A DNA stretch of 52,944 nucleotides from a candidate division FCPU426 bacterium (GCA_003136635.1 PLFD01000061.1:22390-75333), one strand, 5' to 3'; shown: positions 26,360 to 35,741, counted from the stretch's first letter. The notes: generated from the sequence alone by a model not told the origin. A program made the numbers and translations.

Positions 26360-26386
26360 TTCATGGTGAAAACCCTATGCTATACT
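26360..26386 (+). promoter_or_regulatory. Candidate promoter for lptF-lptG
   Basis: TATACT at 26381-26386 preceded by TGC (extended -10), with TTCATG 15 bases further upstream. The expected start at about 26393 is 23 bases before the TTG start codon of lptF. Confidence 0.5.
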
Positions 26387-26415
26387 GCGAAAAATTAGCA
26401 ACAAAAGAGGCCTTC

Positions 26416-27558
26416 TTGAAGATAACCTATCGCTACATACTCGCGGAAATAATGCCTACTTTTCTCATCACGGTCAGCATGCTAACTTTTCTTTTTATGA
26501 CAAATAAAATTTTTTTACTTCTGGACTTGGTACTCAACAAAAAAGCCCCCTTGGTCGATACCCTAATACTCTATTTGAGCCTTGTTCCTTTTGTTTTATC
26601 CCTGACCATCCCAATGTCCATGATGGTATCCACTCTTTTGGCCTTTGGCCGGCTGAGTTCAGATATGGAAATCACTGCCTTCAAAAGCAGCGGAATACAT
26701 CTTTTTCACCTTATTGCTCCCGTCTTAGTTTTTGGAGTCGTCATGACAATTGCGATGCTCTATTTCAACGACAAAATTCTGCCCGCCGCCAATTACACTT
26801 TTAAGGAAACTCATTTTAAAATATTGAAAAAACAGGCGGATGTGGCAATTCGCGAAAGAGTTTTCATTGATCAATTTGAAGGTTATCAGTTTTATATCGA
26901 TCATTTGAACTCGGAGGGTCTATTTTCCCAAGTAAAAGTCTTTAATCATTGGGCTCCACAAGCTCCCGTCCAAACAACTTTGGCAAAAACCGGATCATTG
27001 GAAACAAATACCCAAAAATACCAAATGCTTTTTCATTTGGATAACGGGATTATGAGCTGGGACAACAATAACTATCAAACCTATAACCGATTGTATTTTC
27101 AACACTATACAATTCACTTGAAGTTGGGAAATCAGCTGGCCCATATTGATGACATTAAAAAAGATTTTGAAGAGATGACACTAAACGAAATATCTGACGA
27201 AATTCAATCTACCAAGGACGACGGCAGAAAAAGGTCACTCCGGAATGAATTTCAAAAACGCATCTCACTTCCGTTTGCCTGCGTTATACTGATTTGGTTT
27301 TGCGCACCCTTAGGTCTCTGGATGAAAGCCAAAGGCTTTATCGGCTTTATCTTAGGATTAGCCATGATTTTCGTTTATTACATGATGTTTACAGTAGGTC
27401 AAATCCTTAGTGAACGAGGCGTCGTCAACCCGATAATCGGCTCCTGGTGGCCAAATCTTTTTTTAACAGTCGCAGGTTGTTTTATTTATTATCTCGTTGT
27501 TTCCGAACACTCCGCTTTCAAAAACTTTACCGGCTTTTCAAACAAGAAAACGACTTAG
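26416..27558 (+). CDS. lptF: LPS export permease, YjgP/YjgQ family (LptF position)
   Basis: 380 aa from TTG 26416. AGAGG lies 6-7 bases upstream and the protein then starts LKITYRYILAEIMPTF, the place family members start; the earlier ATG has no site. LptF and LptG are the inner-membrane subunits of the ABC machine that lifts LPS to the outer membrane. Three helices occur at each end (about 10-30, 50-75, 95-115 and about 290-370) around a periplasmic beta domain. It is followed after 11 bases by its paralogue lptG. LptB, LptC and LptA are not in the window. Confidence 0.88.
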   Translation: MKITYRYILAEIMPTFLITVSMLTFLFMTNKIFLLLDLVLNKKAPLVDTLILYLSLVPFVLSLTIPMSMMVSTLLAFGRLSSDMEITAFKSSGIHLFHLIAPVLVFGVVMTIAMLYFNDKILPAANYTFKETHFKILKKQADVAIRERVFIDQFEGYQFYIDHLNSEGLFSQVKVFNHWAPQAPVQTTLAKTGSLETNTQKYQMLFHLDNGIMSWDNNNYQTYNRLYFQHYTIHLKLGNQLAHIDDIKKDFEEMTLNEISDEIQSTKDDGRKRSLRNEFQKRISLPFACVILIWFCAPLGLWMKAKGFIGFILGLAMIFVYYMMFTVGQILSERGVVNPIIGSWWPNLFLTVAGCFIYYLVVSEHSAFKNFTGFSNKKTT

Positions 27559-27569
27559 GGATATACACC

Positions 27570-28658
27570 TTGAAAATTTTAACGCGCTACACTTTAGTAG
27601 AATTCGCCAAACCATTTTTAATTGCCACATTCGGTTTTAGTGTTCTGGTATTGATCGTTCAGATTTTTACAGACATTCATTTCGTCATGGAATTCAAACC
27701 AAGTGCTTTTTTAACCCTAAAGTACTTTTTTCTTCAGGTGCCCGGTTTCACGGTACAAACTCTCCCCATTGCGGTACTTTTTGCGGTTTTATTTTCTTTA
27801 AGTCGGCTTTCAAAGAACAGCGAGTTAATTGCCATGAGGGCCGGTGGAGCAAGCATTTCTATCGTGGCGATTCCATTGTTCTATTGCGGCGTAGCAGTCT
27901 GTCTTATTACTATCCTTATGAATGAAGATGTAGTGCCAAACACCACACAAATGGTTCGGCACACCAAAGTGGTAGAAATTCAAAAACAGCCGGAAGAATT
28001 TGCCAATCTTCAGCGCCAGAATTTTCCTTGGCTGGGAGCCAACAACGAGATTTATCATATTGGCTCTTTTAATGGCGCTAACAATACTCTCTCGGATGTT
28101 TTGATCTTAGATTTCGCCGGCGGAACTCATTTGAAATTTAGAATTGACGCCAAAAATGCTCAATACATTAACAATCATTGGGTATTTTCCCAGGGTTATT
28201 TAAGGGCTTTTGACGAAACAGACCGCGAAATATCGGCGAAATACTTCAATCAAATGACTGTCCCCATTACCGAGAAGCCTTCCGACTTTTTAAAAGATCC
28301 AAAAGTTCCTGAAGAAATGCCTTTAATCGAGCTTTATAAATACGTTCAACAATTAGAAAAAAGCGGTGCGGATTGTCACAAGGAATTGGTAGAACTCAAT
28401 CACAAACTGGCCGTACCCTTCGGATGCATTATCCTGGCCATTTTGGGAGTTCCCTGGGGTTGGAGTATGGGTAAATACAGCGGCGTTGTGTTTAGTTTCG
28501 GAATATGTTTGTTGGTAGCTTTTATTTATATTGGCGGTCAGCAAATAGGCCAAGGCTTAGGAGATCAGGGGATTATTTCTCCTTTCCTATCGATGTGGCT
28601 TATGAACTTTATCTTCAGTGTTATTGGATTGGTTCTTTTAATCAAAAAAAATCGTTAA
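27570..28658 (+). CDS. lptG: LPS export permease, YjgP/YjgQ family (LptG position)
   Basis: 362 aa from TTG 27570. AGGG, overlapping the lptF stop, lies about 10 bases upstream, and the protein starts LKILTRYTLVEFAKPF like lptF; earlier codons would lie inside lptF. It shares the LptF topology: three helices, a periplasmic beta domain of about 170 residues, three helices. It should pair with LptF in the LptB2FG transporter. Which paralogue is F and which G cannot be settled from sequence by eye. Its stop is 2 bases from that of the convergent lpxI gene. Confidence 0.88.
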   Translation: MKILTRYTLVEFAKPFLIATFGFSVLVLIVQIFTDIHFVMEFKPSAFLTLKYFFLQVPGFTVQTLPIAVLFAVLFSLSRLSKNSELIAMRAGGASISIVAIPLFYCGVAVCLITILMNEDVVPNTTQMVRHTKVVEIQKQPEEFANLQRQNFPWLGANNEIYHIGSFNGANNTLSDVLILDFAGGTHLKFRIDAKNAQYINNHWVFSQGYLRAFDETDREISAKYFNQMTVPITEKPSDFLKDPKVPEEMPLIELYKYVQQLEKSGADCHKELVELNHKLAVPFGCIILAILGVPWGWSMGKYSGVVFSFGICLLVAFIYIGGQQIGQGLGDQGIISPFLSMWLMNFIFSVIGLVLLIKKNR

Positions 28659-28660
28659 TT

Positions 28661-29464
28661 TCAACCAACGGTATGTATAAACAATCCATTTTTTTTCGCC
28701 AAAGAGGACAATTGCTCTTTTTCTAGCAGAAATGATTTTCCAGATTCCAAAACAATTCCCTTGGCTTTAATTTGAATCAGCTTTTGAAAAGTCTCCATAC
28801 CTATAGTGGGAACATCAAAACGCCAATCCTGTCCAGGACTAGAGACTTTGACGAGAATGGTTCCCGAACCTGCGAAAACGCCTGCCCGTTGAATTGTCTT
28901 GTCCGTCCCCTCCATCGCTTCAACGGCAACTACAGCGTTCTTCTTAACAATTAAAGTTTGACCAATACCAAGCTCAGCCAAATTTTTAGCTTTTTTTAAT
29001 CCAAAAGCGATTGTCGCCTTAGAATCAAAATCTACTTTTCCAACATTAAAATTATTGGGTGTCAAAACCTCTTCCATTAAAAACCGGCAATCCTTTAACA
29101 AGACTCCCTGTTTTTTCAACTCCTGGGATAAAGCCCTTAACAATCCCTCACCAGAACGATCTTTTAACCTCAACCAAAGGGACAGCGCTTTCAAATCAAG
29201 TTTGAAATGTTTAAACAGCTCCGAATGTTGAACTTTGCCATGCATTACCGCTTGGCGGACACCTTTTTTCTTAAAAAAACCTATCAACGCCCCTACTTGG
29301 CCTAGGGAAATCCATTGTATAGAATCGCTCAGTTTTTCAATTTTTTTTGAAGCAGACCCACGAACCGCAACAACATGAAGCGACAAACCTTTGGATTTAG
29401 CCGCACGCGCAAAAAAAAGAGGAAGATCACCGCCACCCGCGATAAGCCCAATAGAATCATTCAT
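28661..29464 (-). CDS. lpxI: LpxI-type UDP-2,3-diacylglucosamine pyrophosphatase
   Basis: 267 aa from ATG 29464, two bases after the lpxA stop; the longer frame overlaps lpxA. LpxI hydrolyses UDP-2,3-diacylglucosamine to lipid X in lipid A synthesis and replaces LpxH in many bacteria. The N-terminus IGLIAGGGDLPLFFARAAKS is the typical opening of this family (formerly DUF1009), and the C-terminal catalytic half contains DRSGEGLLRAL, KAKNLAELGIGQT and FDVPTIGMETFQ. Its place as the last gene of the lpx cluster supports the call. Confidence 0.93.
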   Translation of the reverse strand: MNDSIGLIAGGGDLPLFFARAAKSKGLSLHVVAVRGSASKKIEKLSDSIQWISLGQVGALIGFFKKKGVRQAVMHGKVQHSELFKHFKLDLKALSLWLRLKDRSGEGLLRALSQELKKQGVLLKDCRFLMEEVLTPNNFNVGKVDFDSKATIAFGLKKAKNLAELGIGQTLIVKKNAVVAVEAMEGTDKTIQRAGVFAGSGTILVKVSSPGQDWRFDVPTIGMETFQKLIQIKAKGIVLESGKSFLLEKEQLSSLAKKNGLFIHTVG

Positions 29465-29466
29465 TT

Positions 29467-30252
29467 TCAACGAACAATACCTCGGGTACTGGTGCTCAAA
29501 AACTTGCATAAATGTTTCACTTCCTCGGTTTGAGGAAAATCTGTCGAAAGAACTTGAATAGCTTCTTTAAGGGTAAAGTTATTTCTAAAAATAACTTTGT
29601 GCGCTTTTTTAAGAATTTCGATCGTCTCTTTCAAAATATTATTTCTTTCCAGTCCAATTTGATTGACTCCGAAAATTCTTAACGGTTCATCCCCCGCAAT
29701 CATATAAGGAACTATGTCTTGAACGGCTCGAAATCCGCCACCAATCATCGCGTAACGTCCTATTCGAACAAATTGATGTACCGGCGTTACTCCCCCAACT
29801 GTCGCGTAATCTTCAATTTGAACATGCCCGCCCAAAGTAGCCAAATTAGCCAACTTAATGTGACTTCCCAAAACACAATTGTGTCCCACGTGGGTTTGAA
29901 TCATAAACCAATTATCATTCCCAATAATCGTCTTTGATCCTTCACCAGTCCCCGGATTAATGGTCACATATTCACGAATATAGTTATCGTCTCCCATTTC
30001 TAAATAACAGGTTTCTCCCTTATATTTCACGTCTTGAGGTTCGCTACCAATAATCGCGCCGGCAAACACTCGATTTCTTTGCCCCATGGTTGTGTGTCCT
30101 GTTACTAGACAATGAGCACCAATTGCCGTATAAGCCCCAATCGAAACGTCACCATCAATTATCGAATAAGGCCCAATGGAAACACCTTCACCTAATTTCG
30201 CTTTAGGATCCACAATGGCAGTAGGATGAATATTAACTTGGGATAAAGACAT
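29467..30252 (-). CDS. lpxA: UDP-N-acetylglucosamine O-acyltransferase
   Basis: 261 aa, standard. First step of lipid A synthesis: transfer of a 3-hydroxyacyl chain from ACP to UDP-GlcNAc. Residues 1-190 form the left-handed beta-helix (hexapeptide repeats such as IGPYSIIDGDVSIG). The catalytic His sits in MIQTHVGHNCVLGSH, and the C-terminal helices include LERNNILKETIEIL. The gene starts 2 bases after the lpxC-fabZ stop and precedes lpxI. Confidence 0.96.
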   Translation of the reverse strand: MSLSQVNIHPTAIVDPKAKLGEGVSIGPYSIIDGDVSIGAYTAIGAHCLVTGHTTMGQRNRVFAGAIIGSEPQDVKYKGETCYLEMGDDNYIREYVTINPGTGEGSKTIIGNDNWFMIQTHVGHNCVLGSHIKLANLATLGGHVQIEDYATVGGVTPVHQFVRIGRYAMIGGGFRAVQDIVPYMIAGDEPLRIFGVNQIGLERNNILKETIEILKKAHKVIFRNNFTLKEAIQVLSTDFPQTEEVKHLCKFLSTSTRGIVR

Positions 30253-30254
30253 GA

Positions 30255-31589
30255 TTACTCTCCCGTGGTTTCCGACACACGATCCACAATGGCACAGGTT
30301 AGTTCAGCCTCGACCGCTACTTGACCATCCACTATAGCTTTCCCCGAAATCTTTCCAATCTTTGACCTGACAAATATCACATCAACTTCAAAACGAATTT
30401 GATCTCCAGGAATAATCGGTTTTCGAAAGCGGGCATTGTCGACACCAGCTAAATAAAGAATTTTTCCCGAATTATTTTCATTGCATAAAAAGGTCAATCC
30501 TCCTACTTGAGCCATGGCTTCAATCACCAAAACACCCGGCATAATAGGGTGACCCGGAAAATGACCCTGAAAAAACGGTTCGTTGACTGTCACATTTTTT
30601 ATACCGACCACTCTTTTGTTTGGTTCCAACTCCAGAATCCTATCAATCAATAAGAACGGATAACGATGAGGCAACATTTTTTGGATTTGAACAATATCGA
30701 GCATATTTTTACCTCTGGAATATTTTTTAATCTGTGGATCCTGATTTCCGAATTTTTTCAAGATAGCTTTTGCTAATTCAACATGATAACGGTGGCCAGC
30801 TTTTCTCACCGTTATTTTTGCCAATAGGGGGCGGTTTAAGAGCGTCAAGTCGCCCAATAAATCCATCGTCTTATGCCGCACAACTTCATCTTCGAATCGA
30901 AAAGGTCCATTAACAATTCCTTTTTTCCCTATCACCATAGCGCAACCTAAGTCTCCACCTTTGATAAGTCCCTGTTTGCGAAGCAGTTCGATTTCCTCTT
31001 CAAAACAAAATGTACGTGCGGGCGCCAATTCAAGCTCAAAACTTTTTGATTCTAACTTGAAAATTCTTTTCTGATTTTCCAGATCCGGATAAGGAAACGA
31101 AGTCGTTACATCTAGCACCAATTGATCGGACGGTTCTGCTTTCAAATAAACATCACCAAATTGAAGTTCAAGTATCTCGGTAACTTTGATCGGCAAGCAG
31201 GAAGCGAACTGTTCAATAACGCCGACTTCTCGAAACATTTCACAAAACTGAACCGCGCTGCCGTCCATAATGGGCATTTCTTCAGCATTCATTTCAACCT
31301 TTAAATTATTAACCCCAAATCCTGATACGGTAGCCAAAAAATGTTCAATCGTATGAATGGTAGCGTCATTTTCGCCGCTTAAAGTTGTTCCTCTTGCTGT
31401 ACTACTAACACTTTCAGGACTTACTACAATTTCAGAATTTAGATCCTCTCGAAAAAAACGTATACCCGATCCTTCTGGGAGAGGAGAAACTTTAACCTTG
31501 CAAATTTTTCCAGTGTGTAGCCCCATCCCTTCAAAACCAAAAGATTTTCTAATTGTTTTTTGAAGGGTAATGGCGCTTTTACTTTTCAT
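30255..31589 (-). CDS. lpxC/fabZ: Bifunctional LpxC deacetylase / FabZ dehydratase
   Basis: 444 aa, a fusion of two enzymes. Residues 1 to about 295 are LpxC, the zinc-dependent deacetylase that commits UDP-3-O-acyl-GlcNAc to lipid A. Zinc ligands H79 and the neighbouring H83 are in HTIEHFL and more in RHKTMDLLGDL. Residues about 297-444 are FabZ, 3-hydroxyacyl-ACP dehydratase, with the hot-dog motif LPHRYPFLLIDRI and the active HFPGHPIMPGVLVIEAMAQ. The linker is short. Such fusions are known in Bacteroidota and some other diderms. It overlaps lpxD by 11 bases. One protein supplies both a lipid A step and fatty-acid elongation. Confidence 0.96.
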   Translation of the reverse strand: MKSKSAITLQKTIRKSFGFEGMGLHTGKICKVKVSPLPEGSGIRFFREDLNSEIVVSPESVSSTARGTTLSGENDATIHTIEHFLATVSGFGVNNLKVEMNAEEMPIMDGSAVQFCEMFREVGVIEQFASCLPIKVTEILELQFGDVYLKAEPSDQLVLDVTTSFPYPDLENQKRIFKLESKSFELELAPARTFCFEEEIELLRKQGLIKGGDLGCAMVIGKKGIVNGPFRFEDEVVRHKTMDLLGDLTLLNRPLLAKITVRKAGHRYHVELAKAILKKFGNQDPQIKKYSRGKNMLDIVQIQKMLPHRYPFLLIDRILELEPNKRVVGIKNVTVNEPFFQGHFPGHPIMPGVLVIEAMAQVGGLTFLCNENNSGKILYLAGVDNARFRKPIIPGDQIRFEVDVIFVRSKIGKISGKAIVDGQVAVEAELTCAIVDRVSETTGE

Positions 31590-32622
31590 CTTTTTTCACG
31601 TTTTGGATTTTTTCCAATTCTTTTTCCAGTAATCGCACTCTTTTTATTAACTCCGGCAATTGACGATAAATCGCAACATTTTTCATTTCGTCTGATATTT
31701 TTAAAGAAGGGGATCCCCAATAAACACCTTTCTCTAAAATATCTTCCATAACACCAGTTCTCGTTGCCAACGTAACAAAGTCTCCGATTTTTAAATGGCC
31801 CGCTAACCCCACTTGGCCACCCATAATAACGTTACTCCCAACTTGTGTTGAACCGGAAATTCCGGTTTGAGCCGCAATTACCGTATTAGCACCGATAACC
31901 ACATTGTGCCCAACTTGAATAAGATTATCGAGTTTTGTTCCTTTTCCAATAACTGTGCTTCCCAATACAGCGCGATCCACACATACGTTTGCGCCTAATT
32001 CCACGTCATCTTCGATAATTACGTTGCCGACTTGCGGAATTTTTCGATACTCTTGCCCCTCTTTTGCAAAACCAAAACCATCTGATCCCACTACTACTCC
32101 CGGTTGAAGAATAACTCGGTTGCCCAAAACACAATTTTCTCGAATTGAGACATTGGAATAAATAATACAATCATCGCCAATACTAGTATTTTCACCGATA
32201 AAAACCCCTGGATAAAGAATCACGCCAGGTCCTATATTTGCGCCAGCTGAAACAAAAACACCAGACGCGATTGACGCAGTCTCATGAACTTTAGCCCGCA
32301 GGTCTATTACAGCTCCTGATCGAATACCGGTTTGATGTTTTAACGGAGGATAAAAAAGACCGATTACTTTTGCTAATGCGGCGTAGGGATTTTTCGATAA
32401 GAGAAAGGATTTTTCAACACCCAGAAGCTCTTTATCGGTCAAAATAGCGGAAGCTTGGGTATGTGTCGAAGCCGAAATATAACGCGGATTTGTGAGAAAG
32501 GTTAGATCGCCCGAACGAGCTTTCTCTAAAGGAGCGACTCCTTTTAAAATAAGCGAAGCGTCTCCTTTAAAGGTTCCTCCGATTTCCTTAGCTAGCTGTT
32601 CTAAGGAAAAAGAATTAGACAT
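31579..32622 (-). CDS. lpxD: UDP-3-O-acylglucosamine N-acyltransferase
   Basis: 347 aa, usual length. It adds the second hydroxyacyl chain in lipid A synthesis. An N-terminal uridine-binding domain (about 1-100, including SGDLTFLTNPRY) is followed by the left-handed beta-helix (IGPGVILYPGVFIGENTSIG and repeats). The catalytic His is in IQVGHNVVIG, and a C-terminal helix follows (RLLEKELEKI). It lies between skp and lpxC-fabZ. Confidence 0.95.
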   Translation of the reverse strand: MSNSFSLEQLAKEIGGTFKGDASLILKGVAPLEKARSGDLTFLTNPRYISASTHTQASAILTDKELLGVEKSFLLSKNPYAALAKVIGLFYPPLKHQTGIRSGAVIDLRAKVHETASIASGVFVSAGANIGPGVILYPGVFIGENTSIGDDCIIYSNVSIRENCVLGNRVILQPGVVVGSDGFGFAKEGQEYRKIPQVGNVIIEDDVELGANVCVDRAVLGSTVIGKGTKLDNLIQVGHNVVIGANTVIAAQTGISGSTQVGSNVIMGGQVGLAGHLKIGDFVTLATRTGVMEDILEKGVYWGSPSLKISDEMKNVAIYRQLPELIKRVRLLEKELEKIQNVKKDEK

Positions 32623-32645
32623 GGGAAACGCTTCTCAAATACAGT

Positions 32646-33161
32646 CTACTTATCTGAATCGGACGAATCGGAACTTTTATAGTTCTTTAAAACATCTGGG
32701 GTCAAATCTGTGGCATCTTTGGCGTAAACGGTCTTATCGGAATCTAAAACCAGGTCAACTCCCTTATCTTGAGCAACCTTTGCCACAATTACTTTAATCT
32801 CGTTTAAAAGAGCCTGTGTCATTTCCTGCTCTTTGCCAGCCAAGTCATTTTGAACTTGATTCTCTTGATCTTGGAAAGCTTTTGCTTTAGTAGCATACTC
32901 TTCTTGTTTCTCTTTCATTTCCGATTTGGACAAAACAGAACTGGAATCTTTTAGTTCCTTCTCCAGATCCCTTATTTCTTCGGCTGCATCCGTCAAATCC
33001 TGCTTCTTTTTGTCCGCCATAGCGTTAAATTTCTTCTGGGCTGTTTTAGTTCCCGGATACTCTTTAAACAATTGTTGCAAATCAACTGTTCCAACTGTGA
33101 ATTCGCGAGCCATAACCGTAGAAGCGGCCAAAAAACAGCAAAGCAATGTTAAAAAACGCAT
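32646..33161 (-). CDS. skp: OmpH/Skp-family periplasmic chaperone
   Basis: 171 aa. A signal peptide (MRFLTLLCCFLAASTVMA) is cut after about residue 18. The mature start FTVGTVDLQQLFKEYPG is the family's usual opening, followed by a long charged coiled coil (about 45-115) that forms the grasping arms of the trimer, and ending in beta strands (GVDLVLDSDKTVY) and an acidic Ser/Asp tail. Skp carries unfolded outer-membrane proteins across the periplasm. It is first in the lpx cluster, as in many diderms. bamA, often next to it, is absent. Confidence 0.92.
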   Translation of the reverse strand: MRFLTLLCCFLAASTVMAREFTVGTVDLQQLFKEYPGTKTAQKKFNAMADKKKQDLTDAAEEIRDLEKELKDSSSVLSKSEMKEKQEEYATKAKAFQDQENQVQNDLAGKEQEMTQALLNEIKVIVAKVAQDKGVDLVLDSDKTVYAKDATDLTPDVLKNYKSSDSSDSDK

Positions 33162-33188
33162 AAAAGCTCCTTGTGAAAAATAAGCGAA

Positions 33189-33217
33189 ATTCTAGCATGG
33201 GCAACTAGGGATAACAA
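33189..33217 (-). promoter_or_regulatory. Promoter for the skp-lpx operon
   Basis: On the minus strand TTGTTA (33217-33212), 17 bases, then TAGAAT (33194-33189) with TGC before it (extended -10). A GGAG site and the skp ATG follow within 30 bases. Confidence 0.7.
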
Positions 33218-33285
33218 CGAAAGCTTTGAAAAAGCATTAGGCAAAACGAAGTTTTTCTAAATAGTAACTTTTTGAAACTATTTGC

Positions 33286-34326
33286 TTACAGGAACAAAAG
33301 TACTACGGTAACTACCGCCGTGGCACCTACCGCCAGAATTTTCACCACAGAAGAAGGTTTTTTCTTTTGCGCTTCAACATTGCTGATTTTCATTGCGTCA
33401 AAAGGACGACCATAACTCCACAAATCCTCTTCTTGAATATTCGGCTGCACCTGATTCGTCGGCAAAGGCGTTGCTTGAACGCTTGTCGCAGCAACGAAGG
33501 TTTGAGTTGTTTGCATTCCCAAAAACGGCATAAATCCAACACGCCCCAGAGTCGGACTATAAGCACCATCATAAATTGTCCGCATAATTTGTTGGGCATC
33601 CGTTAAACGAAAATCGTTATTCGGACTAGATAAACTTTTCGCTGAATAGTTCACAAAGTTATATTTTAAATTGCCATAAATCTTGTTAGCGGAAATATTC
33701 GGTGTACCAAAATCCTTTAAATAAAAACCATAATTATTATTGTAAATTTCATTGCCGGTAACAATGGGGCTAGCGGTATCCGCTAAAAGGATAATGGCTA
33801 TTCCATTAGCCGTAATGCGATTATTTGTAATTTGAGGTGAGGAATTCAAAGCAACTTCAATACCGCTTTTTGCCCCAAAAATAGCCGATTGCGTAATAAC
33901 GGGTGACGAAGAATTACAAACAATGCGCCCACCTTTAATCAAGCAATCTTCAATAATGCAATTAGCCGAATCAGCATTATAAAAATAAATAGCTCCCCAA
34001 AGAGAACCGGCCACAGCGGGGTTGAACTGAATGGGGTCAGTGGGACTACCGACTGCTCTAAGTCCACCTTGAACAACTAGGTTGGGACTAGCTCCAACCG
34101 CTCCACCAGTAGGGGCTACAAAACGAATTTCCGTCCCTGGCTCAATGGTTAATACCGCGCTTTTGGAAACTACAATATCGTTCTGAAGTACATATGGACT
34201 GTTTTCTTTGGTCCAAGTAGCGGATGCAACAATGGCATCTTTAACATAGGTAGGCCCTGTAGCATGCGCAGAAAATGTAAAACTGGACAAAATAACTAAA
34301 GTCAAAAAACCATTAAAATATTTCAT
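33286..34326 (-). CDS. Secreted right-handed beta-helix protein with C-terminal hydrophobic anchor
   Basis: 346 aa from the ATG at 34326, where a signal peptide begins (MKYFNGFLTLVILSSFTFSA). Residues about 25-215 carry parallel beta-helix repeats of the NosD/PbH1 kind (PQITNNRITANGIAIIL, PIVTGNEIYNNNYGFYL). A Gln/Pro-rich region follows, and the last 20 residues form a hydrophobic helix (VVKILAVGATAVVTVVLLFL) with nothing after it, so the C-terminus probably sits in a membrane. The family binds or cleaves polysaccharide or serves as surface stalk; no catalytic residues can be picked out. It stands between the skp promoter and tmRNA, with no obvious partner. Confidence 0.75.
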   Translation of the reverse strand: MKYFNGFLTLVILSSFTFSAHATGPTYVKDAIVASATWTKENSPYVLQNDIVVSKSAVLTIEPGTEIRFVAPTGGAVGASPNLVVQGGLRAVGSPTDPIQFNPAVAGSLWGAIYFYNADSANCIIEDCLIKGGRIVCNSSSPVITQSAIFGAKSGIEVALNSSPQITNNRITANGIAIILLADTASPIVTGNEIYNNNYGFYLKDFGTPNISANKIYGNLKYNFVNYSAKSLSSPNNDFRLTDAQQIMRTIYDGAYSPTLGRVGFMPFLGMQTTQTFVAATSVQATPLPTNQVQPNIQEEDLWSYGRPFDAMKISNVEAQKKKPSSVVKILAVGATAVVTVVLLFL

Positions 34327-34637
34327 TAAATGAGGCCTCAAAACGTTTAAAGGTATGAAAACTTGAGCAGTCTAACAAAACCCGCATCCATTTAAAAGTT
34401 TTAATTTAATCGGTTTTGTTTTAAACCTAAGAAAACAATTCCTCTACTCCAAACGTAAAACACATATAAATACGCCAACGATATTCTTCCTGACAATAAC
34501 TTCAAATAAAAAAACACTATTTCAGTCCAAATTATAAAACTTTAAATAAGCGCTGAAAACTAGACAAAAAACTTTATTTTCAACATTATTTTTGACTCAA
34601 TAAGAATTAGGTTAAATCTTAATCCAAAACATAAAAA
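34327..34637. other. AT-rich intergenic region without visible gene
   Basis: About 310 bases of AT-rich sequence between the beta-helix gene and tmRNA. I see no ORF of note, no strong hairpin and no repeat. The promoter of the beta-helix gene should lie here, but I cannot place it with confidence. Confidence 0.5.
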
Positions 34638-34980
34638 TGGTGGAGGTGGTGGGAATCGAACCCACGTCCTGAAAAACATCCATAATGGGCCCTACGTGCG
34701 TAGCTCAAGAATGAGTCTCACCCCCCGCTCGCTCTCGAGCGGCCGGCGGAGAGCCAGTCCCATTGTTTCTCGTCCGGCCATCGGTGGAACAACCCTGATC
34801 CAGACCAGCCTATTGTTTACGTTCCATCCCCCTAATAGGCATCAAGGGCGAAACGCTTACCGCATTAAGCGGCGAGAGCTAACTGTTGATCGGCAGTTAA
34901 ACCGTTGCCATGTTTGACGAGCGATGGCGCCTCGACACGCTCCCAAAAGTTCAGCTTCCCAGTCGAAACCGGTCACCCCC
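34638..34980 (-). ncRNA. ssrA: tmRNA (one-piece)
   Basis: 343 nt. The 5' end GGGGGTGACC...TTCGA pairs with the 3' end ...CACCTCCACCA as a tRNA-like acceptor, CCA is encoded, and the T-arm GGTTCGATTCC is present. The tag frame ends GCT-CTC-GCC-GCT-TAA, giving a C-terminal ADQQLALAA (upstream in frame KHGNGLT); the LAA end matches known degradation tags. tmRNA frees stalled ribosomes together with SmpB, which is not in this window. Confidence 0.95.
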
Positions 34981-35016
34981 ACTAAAATAGTCGTCCAAAA
35001 ATGAACGGCCATTATC

Positions 35017-35313
35017 TTAGGCTTTTATGCCAAGTTTCTCAAGAACAGCTGAAACATCACTCAACTCGACATGATTTAACCAGATGTTTTCGGGGTAAAA
35101 AAGAATATTCGCTCCTTCTTCGCATACATCTAAACAACCTGATTTGGAAACCCTGATTTTATCCGCCATTCCAGCCAGTTTGATCGCTTCTTTGAGTTTG
35201 GCATGCAGTTCTTTACCGCAAAAAGACTTTCCACAAGAGACGCGTTCACCTTCGGCTCTTTCGTTGGTACAAACAAAAACATATTTTTCAAAAGCTGGTT
35301 TTGCGGATTCCAT
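35017..35313 (-). CDS. Thioredoxin-like [2Fe-2S] ferredoxin
   Basis: 98 aa. The cysteine pattern of thioredoxin-fold ferredoxins is visible: C15, C27, C60 and C64 (CxNE..., VSCGKS, SGCLDVC). This is the small soluble type found beside NuoE-like proteins and in stand-alone electron carriers. An extra Cys (C32) is present. The ATG overlaps the stop of the upstream yjbQ-like gene (TAATG), with GGGGGA just before, so the two are made together. The electron donor is not evident. Confidence 0.88.
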   Translation of the reverse strand: MESAKPAFEKYVFVCTNERAEGERVSCGKSFCGKELHAKLKEAIKLAGMADKIRVSKSGCLDVCEEGANILFYPENIWLNHVELSDVSAVLEKLGIKA

Positions 35314-35726
35314 TATTCCCCCATAACTTTCACAATAACCCGTTTTTTACGCTGCCCGTCAAACTCCGCGTAATAAATTTGTTGCCAGATACCGAAATCT
35401 AATTTTCCTTTGGTGATTGGCACTATCACCTCGTGATGAACCAAGATGCTTTTAAGATGAGAATCACCGTTAGTTTCGCCCGTGTGATGATGTTGATAAT
35501 CTTCCCGATAAGGCGCCAATTTTTCTAACCATTCATCAATATCCACAATTAAACCTTCTTCAGCATCATTGACATAAATCCCAGCCGTAATGTGCATGGC
35601 CGAAACCAAAACCATTCCTTCTTGAACGCTGCTTTTTTTAACAGCTTTTTCAACCTGGTCGGTGATATTGATATAGTCGCGATGCTTGATCGTTTCAAAC
35701 CAGAGATATTCAGTGAGAACTTTCAC
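35313..35726 (-). CDS. YjbQ/UPF0047 family protein
   Basis: 137 aa, the usual size. The family is named for a thiamine-phosphate synthase side activity seen in YjbQ, but its true role is unclear. Typical pieces are visible: [39 protein letters not shown] with metal-binding His residues, and [16 protein letters not shown]. It starts 15 bases after the JAMM peptidase gene and overlaps the ferredoxin gene, all in one run after a cysteine synthase. Confidence 0.9.
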   Translation of the reverse strand: MKVLTEYLWFETIKHRDYINITDQVEKAVKKSSVQEGMVLVSAMHITAGIYVNDAEEGLIVDIDEWLEKLAPYREDYQHHHTGETNGDSHLKSILVHHEVIVPITKGKLDFGIWQQIYYAEFDGQRKKRVIVKVMGE

Positions 35727-35741
35727 GAAAACCTTCTTCTT

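Noticed and set aside
34696..34917. Open frame over the tmRNA region
   Set aside because: The strand is antisense to a well-supported tmRNA; the frame is accidental.
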